Below are positions 1 through 5,768 of a stretch of DNA of 6,053 bases, piece by piece. Position numbers and translations under genes: made by a program. Numbering within the stretch: the stretch's first letter is position 1; each line of letters opens with the position of its first letter. Origin of the DNA: Spirochaetales bacterium UBA1265 (GTDB lineage: Bacteria; Spirochaetota; Spirochaetia; Sphaerochaetales; Sphaerochaetaceae); contig DBVL01000028.1 of assembly GCA_002308475.1 (NCBI GenBank), positions 1-6,053 of the forward strand. The letters run 5' to 3'. Below the pieces are notes generated by a model. The model searched no databases. It was given only the letters and a program-made list of their open reading frames with translations, and was not told the origin of the DNA.

Positions 1-1094
1 GTCGAGACCCCGTCATAGGTGCCGTCAAAGTTTGCAAACACACGGCTTTCGCGGATTTTCGGAATATAGGTATCATAGGCTCCGCCCGTCTTTCCGGGAC
101 GCGGATAGACATCTATCCATGAAGAATCAAAGGCATGGCGGGCAAACTCACCCATCTCAGGATTGAAAGCTCCGTAGTTCTCAACCACAATCCTGCGCGC
201 ATCTTCCAGAGAGTAGGAACTCTCAGCCTTTCCGACCGGAGCAAAGATATCAAAGAACGCAAGCTTCTCAACACCCAGAAGTCTTGCCTTTGTCTTCAGG
301 TATGAGCGGAAGACGGGAAGGTTCTTCTCAAGCGTAGAGATAAGGGCAGAAAGGATTTTCTCATTTATTCTGGCTGTAGCACAGGAGCGTTCAATCGGAG
401 ACTTCCAGGACCTTCTCTTTTCCAGAGAGATACTGGTCCCCTTGATTGAGTTAAGAGCATAGGCAAAGGCTATCTCATGCTCCTTCCAGATTCCAAGCTC
501 TGCCTCGTAGGCCTTTTTGCGTATTTCCCTGTCAGCATTTGTTGCAAGAGCCCTTAGCTCTATGACAGTCTTTTTCTCTCCATTCAAAAGTGCAGAGGCG
601 GAAGAAGAGATGGCCTCCTGGAGCCTTGAATAGCTGTCACTACCGCTTCTCATAAGATCACTGGCAAGCTCCTCCATCTCCTTAGGCATCTGGTGCTTTG
701 CATTCTCGGAAATCTCCTTCAGAATATAGGAGTAGTCAGGATTCTCTGAGGCATATTCAGCACATTCAGATTCATGAGAAGCCACATATTCAGTGAATAA
801 AGTATTGCACACAGTGTAGTCCATAAACAGGTTATCTACCCTGTTCAGGGCATTTACGGCACTCTTGTCTGTGGTGTTCACGGAAACAAGACAGTTCGCG
901 TATGTTGAAAGAGTAACTATCAGATCAGTTATCTCATTCATATGGTCTATCTGAGAAGAAAGGGAAAGAGCCCCCTCTTCCATATCTTTTCTCAGAGCCT
1001 TGAGAAGACTCTCTGCTTTCTTGAGATCCTCAGCCAACTCAGCAGAGTCTGCAGAAGGATAAACACTGTTAAGATCCCATCTGTTATCAGCCAT
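1..1094 (-). CDS. pepF: Oligoendopeptidase F, M3 family zinc metallopeptidase (partial, C-terminus off window)
   Basis: This is a cytosolic zinc endopeptidase of the M3 (thimet oligopeptidase-like) family, which cleaves short peptides rather than intact proteins. I translated the minus strand from the ATG at 1094 and found 364 uninterrupted codons running off the left edge. The N-terminus begins MADNRWDLNSVYPS, typical of PepF. A mostly helical N-terminal region with conserved 'LNGEKKT' and 'RRSWKSPIERS' stretches (about residues 175-235) matches the M3 N-terminal part. The block WIDVYPRPGKTGGAY (about 326-340) and the final FDGTYDGVS are the signature lead-in to the catalytic helix. The HExxH zinc motif would follow within a few residues but lies outside the window, so catalytic competence cannot be checked. 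Full-length relatives have about 600 residues. The start is supported by an AAGGAAA ribosome binding site. The gene lies 18 bp after the response regulator stop, so co-transcription is likely. Family assignment is firm; the substrate is unknown. Confidence 0.9.
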   Translation of the reverse strand, partial: MADNRWDLNSVYPSADSAELAEDLKKAESLLKALRKDMEEGALSLSSQIDHMNEITDLIVTLSTYANCLVSVNTTDKSAVNALNRVDNLFMDYTVCNTLFTEYVASHESECAEYASENPDYSYILKEISENAKHQMPKEMEELASDLMRSGSDSYSRLQEAISSSASALLNGEKKTVIELRALATNADREIRKKAYEAELGIWKEHEIAFAYALNSIKGTSISLEKRRSWKSPIERSCATARINEKILSALISTLEKNLPVFRSYLKTKARLLGVEKLAFFDIFAPVGKAESSYSLEDARRIVVENYGAFNPEMGEFARHAFDSSWIDVYPRPGKTGGAYDTYIPKIRESRVFANFDGTYDGVS

Positions 1095-1099
1095 TCTGT

Positions 1100-1106
1100 T
1101 TTCCTT
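1100..1106 (-). promoter_or_regulatory. Ribosome binding site of pepF
   Basis: The purine-rich AAGGAAA lies 5 nt upstream of the ATG at 1094, inside the 18-bp gap after the regulator stop codon. It fixes the pepF start and shows that the peptidase is translated independently of the preceding gene even if it shares its transcript. I see no convincing promoter in the 18-bp gap. Confidence 0.7.
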
Positions 1107-1112
1107 TTCTGA

Positions 1113-2474
1113 TTATTCGTCTGAACCGTTTTCCAGTCCATATTCTTGGATTTTTGTTATAAGGGAGCGCCTTGAGATACCAAGCTCCTCGGCAGCCTTG
1201 GTACGGTTACCTTCCCACCTTTTAAGCGCCTTGACTATGGCAAAACGCTGAGATTCCTTGAGGGTAAGAACCTCTGGGACATCTTCAAGCAACCTTGTGG
1301 GCCGGGGTCTCTGGAATGAAGGATCTGAGCTTCTTATGTCCAGAGAATCTGCAGTCACCAGATCCCCGTCAGTAAAAATCAGGGCACGCTCTATCACGTT
1401 TTCAAGCTCTCTGACATTGCCCGGGAAAGAGTAACTCTTGAGCACAGAGATTGCCTCAGGGGTAAAGCCTCTAACGTGCCTGTTCATGGAAGCGCTCAAC
1501 CTCTTGAGAATCCAATTTGAAAGAAGAGGTATGTCTTCCTGCCGCTCGCGCAATGCCGGAATCCGTATTCTCACCACATTCAGTCGGTAGAACAGATCTT
1601 CCCTGAAGGTGCCTTCGGCTACAGACTCCTCAAGATTCCTGTTGGTTGCACAGACTATGCGCGCATTTATGGGTATGGGGCTTGTTCCTCCCAACCTGGT
1701 TATACTCTTGTCCTGAAGAACTCTCAAAAGTTTTACCTGCAGAGGCAGAGGCATCTCACCTATCTCATCAAGAAAGAGCGTTCCACCGGAGGCCAGCTCA
1801 AACATGCCTGTCTTTCTGCTTACCGCTCCTGTAAAGGCGCCCTTCTCATGTCCGAAGAGCTCACTTTCAAGGAGGTTCTCAGGAACTCCTCCTATGTTTA
1901 TGGCCACAAATGGACCTGAGGCCACCTGGCTCTGTTGGTGGATGGTTCTTGCCACAACCTCTTTTCCAGTACCGCTTTCACCGGTTATCAGAACAGTTGA
2001 ATTTGCACCGGAGATTCTGGAAAGAAGGTTCTTTATCTTCATCATCTCAGCCGACTGACCTATTATCACGGCCTCGTTTTTCTGACCCCCCTCCATCTCA
2101 TGGATGGTCCTGAAGTTCTGAGCCTCAACCAGGGCCTTTATCTTGATAGTTATCTCCTCAGGGTTGAACGGCTTGACCACATAGTCCTGGGCTCCGTTCT
2201 TCAATGCTTCCACCGCGTCCTGTATCTCTCCATGGGCACTGACCATGATCACCGGCATGCGGAACCCCTCACTCCTTATCCATTTGATGAGCTGAAGCCC
2301 GTCCATCCCGGGCATGCGAAGATCAACTATGCAGATATCAAAGGCCTCTTCTCTCAGGATTCTCTGAGCGGAAAAGGCATTCTCAGCTTCCCTGGAATCT
2401 ATTTTCTCTATCTTCAGATAGCGACTCATCAGGGTTCTGATATTAGTCTCATCATCAACAATCAGAACTTTCAT
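1113..2474 (-). CDS. NtrC-family sigma-54-dependent response regulator (REC-AAA+-Fis HTH)
   Basis: A 453-residue transcription activator with the full NtrC/AtoC/ZraR architecture. The receiver domain spans about residues 1-118, with acidic pair D7-D8, phospho-acceptor D51 in VDLRMPG, S79 and K101 (VVKPF). The AAA+ sigma-54 interaction domain spans about 136-375: Walker A GESGTGK 165-171, an intact GAFTGA loop 212-217 that contacts sigma-54, Walker B LFLDE 233-237, the sensor I region around ATNRN 276-280, FREDLFYRL 290-298 with the arginine-finger region, and sensor II GNVREL 352-357. A Fis-type helix-turn-helix ends the protein (about 407-447, NRTKAAEELGISRRSL). Every residue needed for phosphorylation, ATP hydrolysis and sigma-54 remodelling is present. 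By family knowledge it should bind upstream enhancers and open sigma-54 promoters when phosphorylated by the kinase encoded 11 bp upstream. AtoC, ZraR and NtrC cannot be told apart from sequence alone, so no symbol is given. The target promoters are unknown. Confidence 0.95.
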   Translation of the reverse strand: MKVLIVDDETNIRTLMSRYLKIEKIDSREAENAFSAQRILREEAFDICIVDLRMPGMDGLQLIKWIRSEGFRMPVIMVSAHGEIQDAVEALKNGAQDYVVKPFNPEEITIKIKALVEAQNFRTIHEMEGGQKNEAVIIGQSAEMMKIKNLLSRISGANSTVLITGESGTGKEVVARTIHQQSQVASGPFVAINIGGVPENLLESELFGHEKGAFTGAVSRKTGMFELASGGTLFLDEIGEMPLPLQVKLLRVLQDKSITRLGGTSPIPINARIVCATNRNLEESVAEGTFREDLFYRLNVVRIRIPALRERQEDIPLLSNWILKRLSASMNRHVRGFTPEAISVLKSYSFPGNVRELENVIERALIFTDGDLVTADSLDIRSSDPSFQRPRPTRLLEDVPEVLTLKESQRFAIVKALKRWEGNRTKAAEELGISRRSLITKIQEYGLENGSDE

Positions 2475-2477
2475 GCC

Positions 2478-2486
2478 TCACCTCCT
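2478..2486 (-). promoter_or_regulatory. Strong ribosome binding site overlapping the kinase stop codon
   Basis: AGGAGGTGA is a 9-base near-perfect complement to the 16S rRNA 3' end. It starts on the last base of the kinase TGA stop (2488-2486), and its GGAGG core sits 6 nt before the regulator ATG at 2474. The kinase stop and regulator start are 11 bp apart. This suggests termination-reinitiation coupling, and probably more regulator than kinase, as is usual for two-component pairs. Confidence 0.85.
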
Positions 2487-3820
2487 CACGCTTTTTTACC
2501 ACTTGTGCTTGCTGAAAGATATGGAAGTTCAACCTCAACAACTGTTCCTCCTCCATCTCTCGGAGAAAGCTTGAGAGTTCCTCCTGCTGCATTCACAAAC
2601 TGTTTTGATATGGACAACCCTATCCCTGAACCATGTATTTTCGTTGTGAAGAATGGATCAAATATCTTTTTCATGGCTTCCTCAGAGATTCCATCACCGC
2701 GGTCCATCACATCTATGTAGACCCTGTCTTTTTTCTTTTTGATTTTTATCTCAACCTCGGCTTCCCTTCCTTCACAGCTTTCAGTTGCATTCTTGATTAT
2801 GTTCTCAAAAACTGAGCGGGCTCTGTCTGCATCAAAGGAAACGGTTATCATGTTTATTCCGGAGAAATCCATTCTTATGTTCTGTCTGAAGAGCCTGACT
2901 ATGTCTGAAATAAAGGACACAAGCTCTATCTCTACCGGATCTCCTAAAGGATTCTTCAGAAACTCACTTACCCTGTTGGTAAGGCTGGCTATTCTTGCCA
3001 CCTCATGGTCTATAACATCCAGATCAAGGGCGTATTCCTCCGGGAGCAGTTTGTGCATGAGTCCTGTTTGGATGGTAATGGCAGAAAGAGGATTCTTTAT
3101 CTCATGAGTGAGGGTTCTTACCGCAGCACCCAGTTTAACAAGGTTCTCGTTCTTAGCTATCTCTTTCTTATACTCTCTGTTTGAGTTGTAAACGTTAAGA
3201 ATAATCATAAACAGCAATGTCAGTGCTATCATGCCAACAAAGACAGAGATTCTTACGCTTCTTATGCTCAGCAGATACCCTGATCCGTCAGATTTGACAT
3301 ATACAATCTCCGGTATGTCAGATATCTGAAGATCCAAAGTCCCGTTTTCTCCGAATCTGAGGGCTCCTATCTCAAAAGCCACATTCAACCTTGAAAGCCT
3401 GAAATAATCTATGCTCTTTTCAGACTCATCCACCATGTAGACTCCGAGGGTGGAGTCCTGATTCTGCGCCATGTTTGCAACCAGATTCTCAATGGGAAGA
3501 ATCTCAGGAGCCTCTCCCAGACCCTTGTAAAGGCGTCCGTCTGCACTGTAGATTCCTACGGCATAGATGTTTTTATCTTCCATTGCCGCCAAGGCCTTCT
3601 CATCACTTTCCGTTAGTGCCATGTAGATGGCATTGAAGCTCTGCTCAGAACTGAACTTCAGCTCCAGAAGAATCTTCTCTTCTATATTTCTTGAGTAAAG
3701 GACTATCAGTCCTATGAAAAGCAGATAGGCCACGCACATGCCTGTGTAGAACAGAATATGCTCACGTCCATGAACAAATTTGAATTTGATTTTGTTTGCA
3801 GTAAAACTTTTCGCAGGCAT
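2486..3820 (-). CDS. Membrane-bound sensor histidine kinase, NtrB-like HisKA/HATPase_c
   Basis: Sensor kinase of 444 residues from the ATG at 3820. A basic N-terminus is followed by TM1 (about 20-42), an extracytoplasmic segment of about 145 residues (43-190), and TM2 (about 191-211). There is a short linker with no clear HAMP or PAS domain, then the HisKA dimerisation helix with phospho-acceptor H239 in the motif HEIKNP. The asparagine four residues after the histidine fits a bifunctional kinase/phosphatase. The ATPase domain has the N-box ENIIKNATES (N340, N344), G1 box DRGDG (373-377), F-box FDPFF (387-391) and G2 box GSGIGLSI (397-404). All catalytic boxes are intact. The stimulus is unknown: the external region contains a VGIYSADGRLYKG stretch resembling Cache-type sensors, but I cannot assign it firmly. 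The obvious partner is the regulator directly downstream. In-frame TTG at 3838 would add six residues, but ATG is preferred. There is no recognisable ribosome binding site before the ATG. Confidence 0.93.
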   Translation of the reverse strand: MPAKSFTANKIKFKFVHGREHILFYTGMCVAYLLFIGLIVLYSRNIEEKILLELKFSSEQSFNAIYMALTESDEKALAAMEDKNIYAVGIYSADGRLYKGLGEAPEILPIENLVANMAQNQDSTLGVYMVDESEKSIDYFRLSRLNVAFEIGALRFGENGTLDLQISDIPEIVYVKSDGSGYLLSIRSVRISVFVGMIALTLLFMIILNVYNSNREYKKEIAKNENLVKLGAAVRTLTHEIKNPLSAITIQTGLMHKLLPEEYALDLDVIDHEVARIASLTNRVSEFLKNPLGDPVEIELVSFISDIVRLFRQNIRMDFSGINMITVSFDADRARSVFENIIKNATESCEGREAEVEIKIKKKKDRVYIDVMDRGDGISEEAMKKIFDPFFTTKIHGSGIGLSISKQFVNAAGGTLKLSPRDGGGTVVEVELPYLSASTSGKKA

Positions 3821-3826
3821 GAAAAA

Positions 3827-3855
3827 ATTATACAGCAAACTTCTCTATTGAACAA
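3827..3855 (-). promoter_or_regulatory. Candidate sigma-70-type promoter for the kinase-regulator-pepF genes
   Basis: In the 54-bp gap between permease and kinase there is a perfect TATAAT (3832-3827). A weaker TTGTTC (3855-3850, three of six consensus bases) lies 17 bp upstream. Counting six bases on from the -10 box puts the expected transcription start on, or within a base of, the A of the kinase ATG at 3820. If used, the transcript would be nearly leaderless, which fits the missing Shine-Dalgarno. The -10 box and spacing are seen directly; promoter activity is inferred. Confidence 0.45.
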
Positions 3856-3867
3856 CAAGAGCGCCAA
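3851..3867 (-). promoter_or_regulatory. Near-match to a sigma-54 -24/-12 element upstream of the kinase gene
   Basis: Read on the minus strand, TTGGCGCTCTTGTTGTT resembles the sigma-54 consensus YTGGCACGrnnnTTGCW. The TTGGC of the -24 block is complete, the GG-to-G spacing is right, and the -12 block reads TTGTT instead of TTGCW. The missing C of the -12 GC is a serious defect, since it is among the most conserved bases. The predicted start would be near 3840, about 20 nt before the ATG. The location in front of a sigma-54 activator pair makes it tempting, but one chance match of this quality is not strong evidence. Confidence 0.22.
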
Positions 3868-3874
3868 GGTGGGA

Positions 3875-5059
3875 TTATTCGTAGTTCAGGGCCTCTATAG
3901 GATCCAGCATGGCAGCTTTCTTGGCCGGATACCATCCGAAGAAGAGGCCTATGAATGTGGAGAAACCAACGCTTATGACGTAGGATTTGATTGAAATGGA
4001 AAAACTCCAGTCCACAAGCCGGCATACAAGAAAGCTTATTCCACTTCCAAGGGCTATTCCTACCAGTCCTCCGACCATGGTAAGCACTATGGCCTCAGTA
4101 ATGAACTGACCTCTTATGACCTTTGGAGATGCCCCAAGGGCCTTTCTTATTCCTATCTCCTTTGTTCTTTCGGCAACAGAGACAAGCATTATGTTCATGA
4201 TTCCTATTCCGCCTACAAGTAGGGAGATTCCGGCAATTGCCGCAAGGAAGGTGCCGAAAGTGCCTGTTATGCTTGAGGCTATCTCAGAGAGATTTGCCTG
4301 TGAGAACACAAAGAAACTGTCCGAGCCGACCAGTCTGTTCAGGAAGGCTGAGATATTATCACTTACAGTGACTGCGTTGTAACCGTCAGCAACCTTGATC
4401 ACATAGTTTCCCACGTAGGAGACATTCTGGATCCTCTGGGTGAAGGTGTTGTAGGGAATGTACAGAGAATCATTGTATGAAGCAGTAAAGCTTGAGTCCT
4501 TTTTCTCCATGACTCCTATTACAGTGAAACTCTTGCTTCCCTGGCTCCTGAAAAGGCTTATGCTGCTTCCTACCGCATCTCCGTCAGGGAAGAGGCTCTT
4601 TGCTATGGATGAGCCGAGAACCACAACCTGAGAACGTTGGATATTCTGGTCCGATGTGAACCAGGACCCTTCTGCCACGTTGTAGTTGTTTATGGTATGG
4701 TAGTCAGAGGAAACACCGTAGACGTTGTTCGTCTTTATGATCTTGCCGTTACGGATACGGATTCTGCTTGAGCTTATTCCTATTACTGCTTCTATTCCTT
4801 CAACATTCTCCATGAGCCTCTGTCCGAGCCTCTCATCAAAGGTATCATAGTTCTTGGCAGTAGGGGTTGCCGTGAGAGATATGGTGTCTATTCCGCCGGA
4901 CTCCAAGCTTGCCGTTATGCTTCCTGCGGCACTGGCTCCAAGGGTGAGTATGGCCACTACAGAACCTACTCCAATGACTATTCCCAGAAGGGAGAGAATG
5001 GAACGCATCTTGTTTGCAAGCATGGACTTGAAAGCCAGCTTTATGTTTTCAAAAAACAT
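3875..5059 (-). CDS. MacB/FtsX-type ABC transporter permease
   Basis: A 394-residue inner-membrane subunit of a type VII (MacB-like) ABC system, which in characterised members uses ATP-driven motions to push substrates from the periplasm outward. TM1 (about 20-44) lies in a typical N-terminal block, NKMRSILSLLGIVIGVGSV. It is followed by a large extracytoplasmic MacB core domain (about 45-267) and three more helices (about 268-295, 319-348, 358-378). The family signature GGIGIMNIMLVSV (283-295) and the coupling-helix segment ERTKEIGIRKALGA (297-310) are intact, as is the C-terminal PAKKAAMLDPIEAL. E. coli MacB carries the ATPase fused to this domain; here the ATPase is a separate protein encoded just upstream. 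The ATG overlaps the ATPase TGA by one base and has a strong ribosome binding site. Role as export permease with the neighbouring ATPase and adaptor is secure; substrate (peptide, drug, lipoprotein or siderophore) cannot be read from sequence. Confidence 0.93.
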   Translation of the reverse strand: MFFENIKLAFKSMLANKMRSILSLLGIVIGVGSVVAILTLGASAAGSITASLESGGIDTISLTATPTAKNYDTFDERLGQRLMENVEGIEAVIGISSSRIRIRNGKIIKTNNVYGVSSDYHTINNYNVAEGSWFTSDQNIQRSQVVVLGSSIAKSLFPDGDAVGSSISLFRSQGSKSFTVIGVMEKKDSSFTASYNDSLYIPYNTFTQRIQNVSYVGNYVIKVADGYNAVTVSDNISAFLNRLVGSDSFFVFSQANLSEIASSITGTFGTFLAAIAGISLLVGGIGIMNIMLVSVAERTKEIGIRKALGASPKVIRGQFITEAIVLTMVGGLVGIALGSGISFLVCRLVDWSFSISIKSYVISVGFSTFIGLFFGWYPAKKAAMLDPIEALNYE

Positions 5060-5739
5060 CAGTCCTCTCCTCCTTCTATCCTACCGTCACGGATTTTCAC
5101 AAGGCGGGGACAGGCCCGCCCTATCTCGTCATTATGTGTGACAATCACAATTGTATTGCCCTCCTGATGAAGGCTTCTGAAAAGATCCATTATCTGGTTT
5201 CCGGTATGCGTATCCAAAGCACCGGTAGGCTCGTCAGCCAGGATTATATCTGGCTCAGTGACTATGGCACGGGCTATGGCAACCCTCTGCTTCTGACCAC
5301 CGGAAAGCTCGTTGGGTCTGTGCTTCATACGCTCGGCAAGGCCAACTCTTTCCAGGGCGTGCATGGCCCGCTCACGCCTCTCACCAACCCCCATTCCGCT
5401 GTAAAGAAGAGGAGTTATCACGTTATCCAAAGCATTCAGCCTTCCCAGAAGATTGAACTGCTGGAACACAAACCCTATGCGTCTGTTTCTAATATATGCC
5501 AGCTCTGACTCGGAGAGGGACCCTGTGTCTTCTCCACCTATGAGTATGTGGCCGTCAGTCGGGGTATCTAGGCACCCTATCAGGTTCATCATGGTTGACT
5601 TTCCGCTTCCTGAGGGGCCCATTATTCCCAAAAACTCACCGCGTTCAACGGAGAGGGAGACATTGTCCAGAGCTTTGACCACACTGTCCCCTACTACAAA
5701 GTATCTGGATATGTGGTCCATTCTGATTACTTCATCCAT
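5059..5739 (-). CDS. MacB/LolD-type ABC transporter ATP-binding protein
   Basis: A 226-residue stand-alone cytoplasmic nucleotide-binding subunit, the usual length for LolD/FtsE/MacB-type ATPases. In order: the A-loop region around Y13 near the N-terminus, Walker A GPSGSGKST (41-49), Q-loop FVFQQFNLL with Q93, ABC signature LSGGQ (145-149), Walker B IILADE with D169 and catalytic E170, D-loop ALD (174-176), and H-loop histidine H202 in VTHN. All ATP-binding and hydrolysis motifs are intact. By family rules it dimerises beneath two copies of the permease encoded immediately downstream. The ATG at 5739 is preceded by a modest AGGGT element, 5 nt away, and lies 14 bp after the adaptor stop. The gene order adaptor-ATPase-permease points to a MacAB-like exporter rather than LolCDE, FtsEX or a Gram-positive bacitracin-type pump. 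Confidence 0.95.
   Translation of the reverse strand: MDEVIRMDHISRYFVVGDSVVKALDNVSLSVERGEFLGIMGPSGSGKSTMMNLIGCLDTPTDGHILIGGEDTGSLSESELAYIRNRRIGFVFQQFNLLGRLNALDNVITPLLYSGMGVGERRERAMHALERVGLAERMKHRPNELSGGQKQRVAIARAIVTEPDIILADEPTGALDTHTGNQIMDLFRSLHQEGNTIVIVTHNDEIGRACPRLVKIRDGRIEGGED
5069..5075 (-). promoter_or_regulatory. Ribosome binding site of the permease, inside the ATPase gene
   Basis: AAGGAGG lies within the last codons of the ATPase gene, 9 nt before the permease ATG at 5059; a second purine run, GGAGAGG, is even closer. The local sequence TGATG overlaps the ATPase stop with the permease start, so the two subunits are probably translationally coupled, favouring balanced assembly. Confidence 0.8.
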
Positions 5740-5744
5740 AGCTT

Positions 5745-5749
5745 ACCCT
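5745..5749 (-). promoter_or_regulatory. Weak ribosome binding site of the ABC ATPase
   Basis: AGGGT lies 5 nt upstream of the ATG at 5739, in the 14-bp gap after the adaptor stop codon. It is weaker than the sites of the permease and regulator genes, but it supports this ATG as the start. Confidence 0.5.
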
Positions 5750-5768
5750 ATGCTCACATTATGCTCAC
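5748..5768 (-). repeat. Short tandem repeat (11-bp period) spanning the adaptor stop codon
   Basis: On the minus strand GTGAGCATA occurs twice in a row with an 11-bp period (5768-5760 and 5757-5749). The first copy encodes the adaptor's last Val-Ser-Ile; the second supplies its TGA stop and runs into the ATPase ribosome binding site. It could be a small local duplication. No function can be assigned. Confidence 0.5.

Noticed and set aside
2100..2720. Plus-strand open frame of 206 codons crossing the regulator/kinase junction
   Set aside because: It is antisense to two proteins with intact catalytic motifs, has no recognisable domain or ribosome binding site, and its composition looks like the reverse of coding sequence.
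3836..3838. TTG start codon for the sensor kinase, six codons upstream of the ATG
   Set aside because: It has only a weak purine stretch before it and lies upstream of the start predicted from the TATAAT box; the added residues show no conserved feature. ATG at 3820 is preferred, without certainty.
3821..3874. Intrinsic terminator between permease and kinase
   Set aside because: There is a run of six T on the minus strand (3827-3822), but no GC-rich hairpin precedes it, so read-through from the exporter genes remains possible.
3828..4025. Minus-strand 65-codon frame covering the permease end and the 54-bp gap
   Set aside because: It is out of frame with the permease C-terminus, which is itself well conserved; there is no family match and no good start signal.
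5134..5508. Plus-strand open frame of 124 codons inside the ABC ATPase region
   Set aside because: It is antisense to the Q-loop, signature and Walker B coding sequence of a clear ATPase; the protein has no family features.
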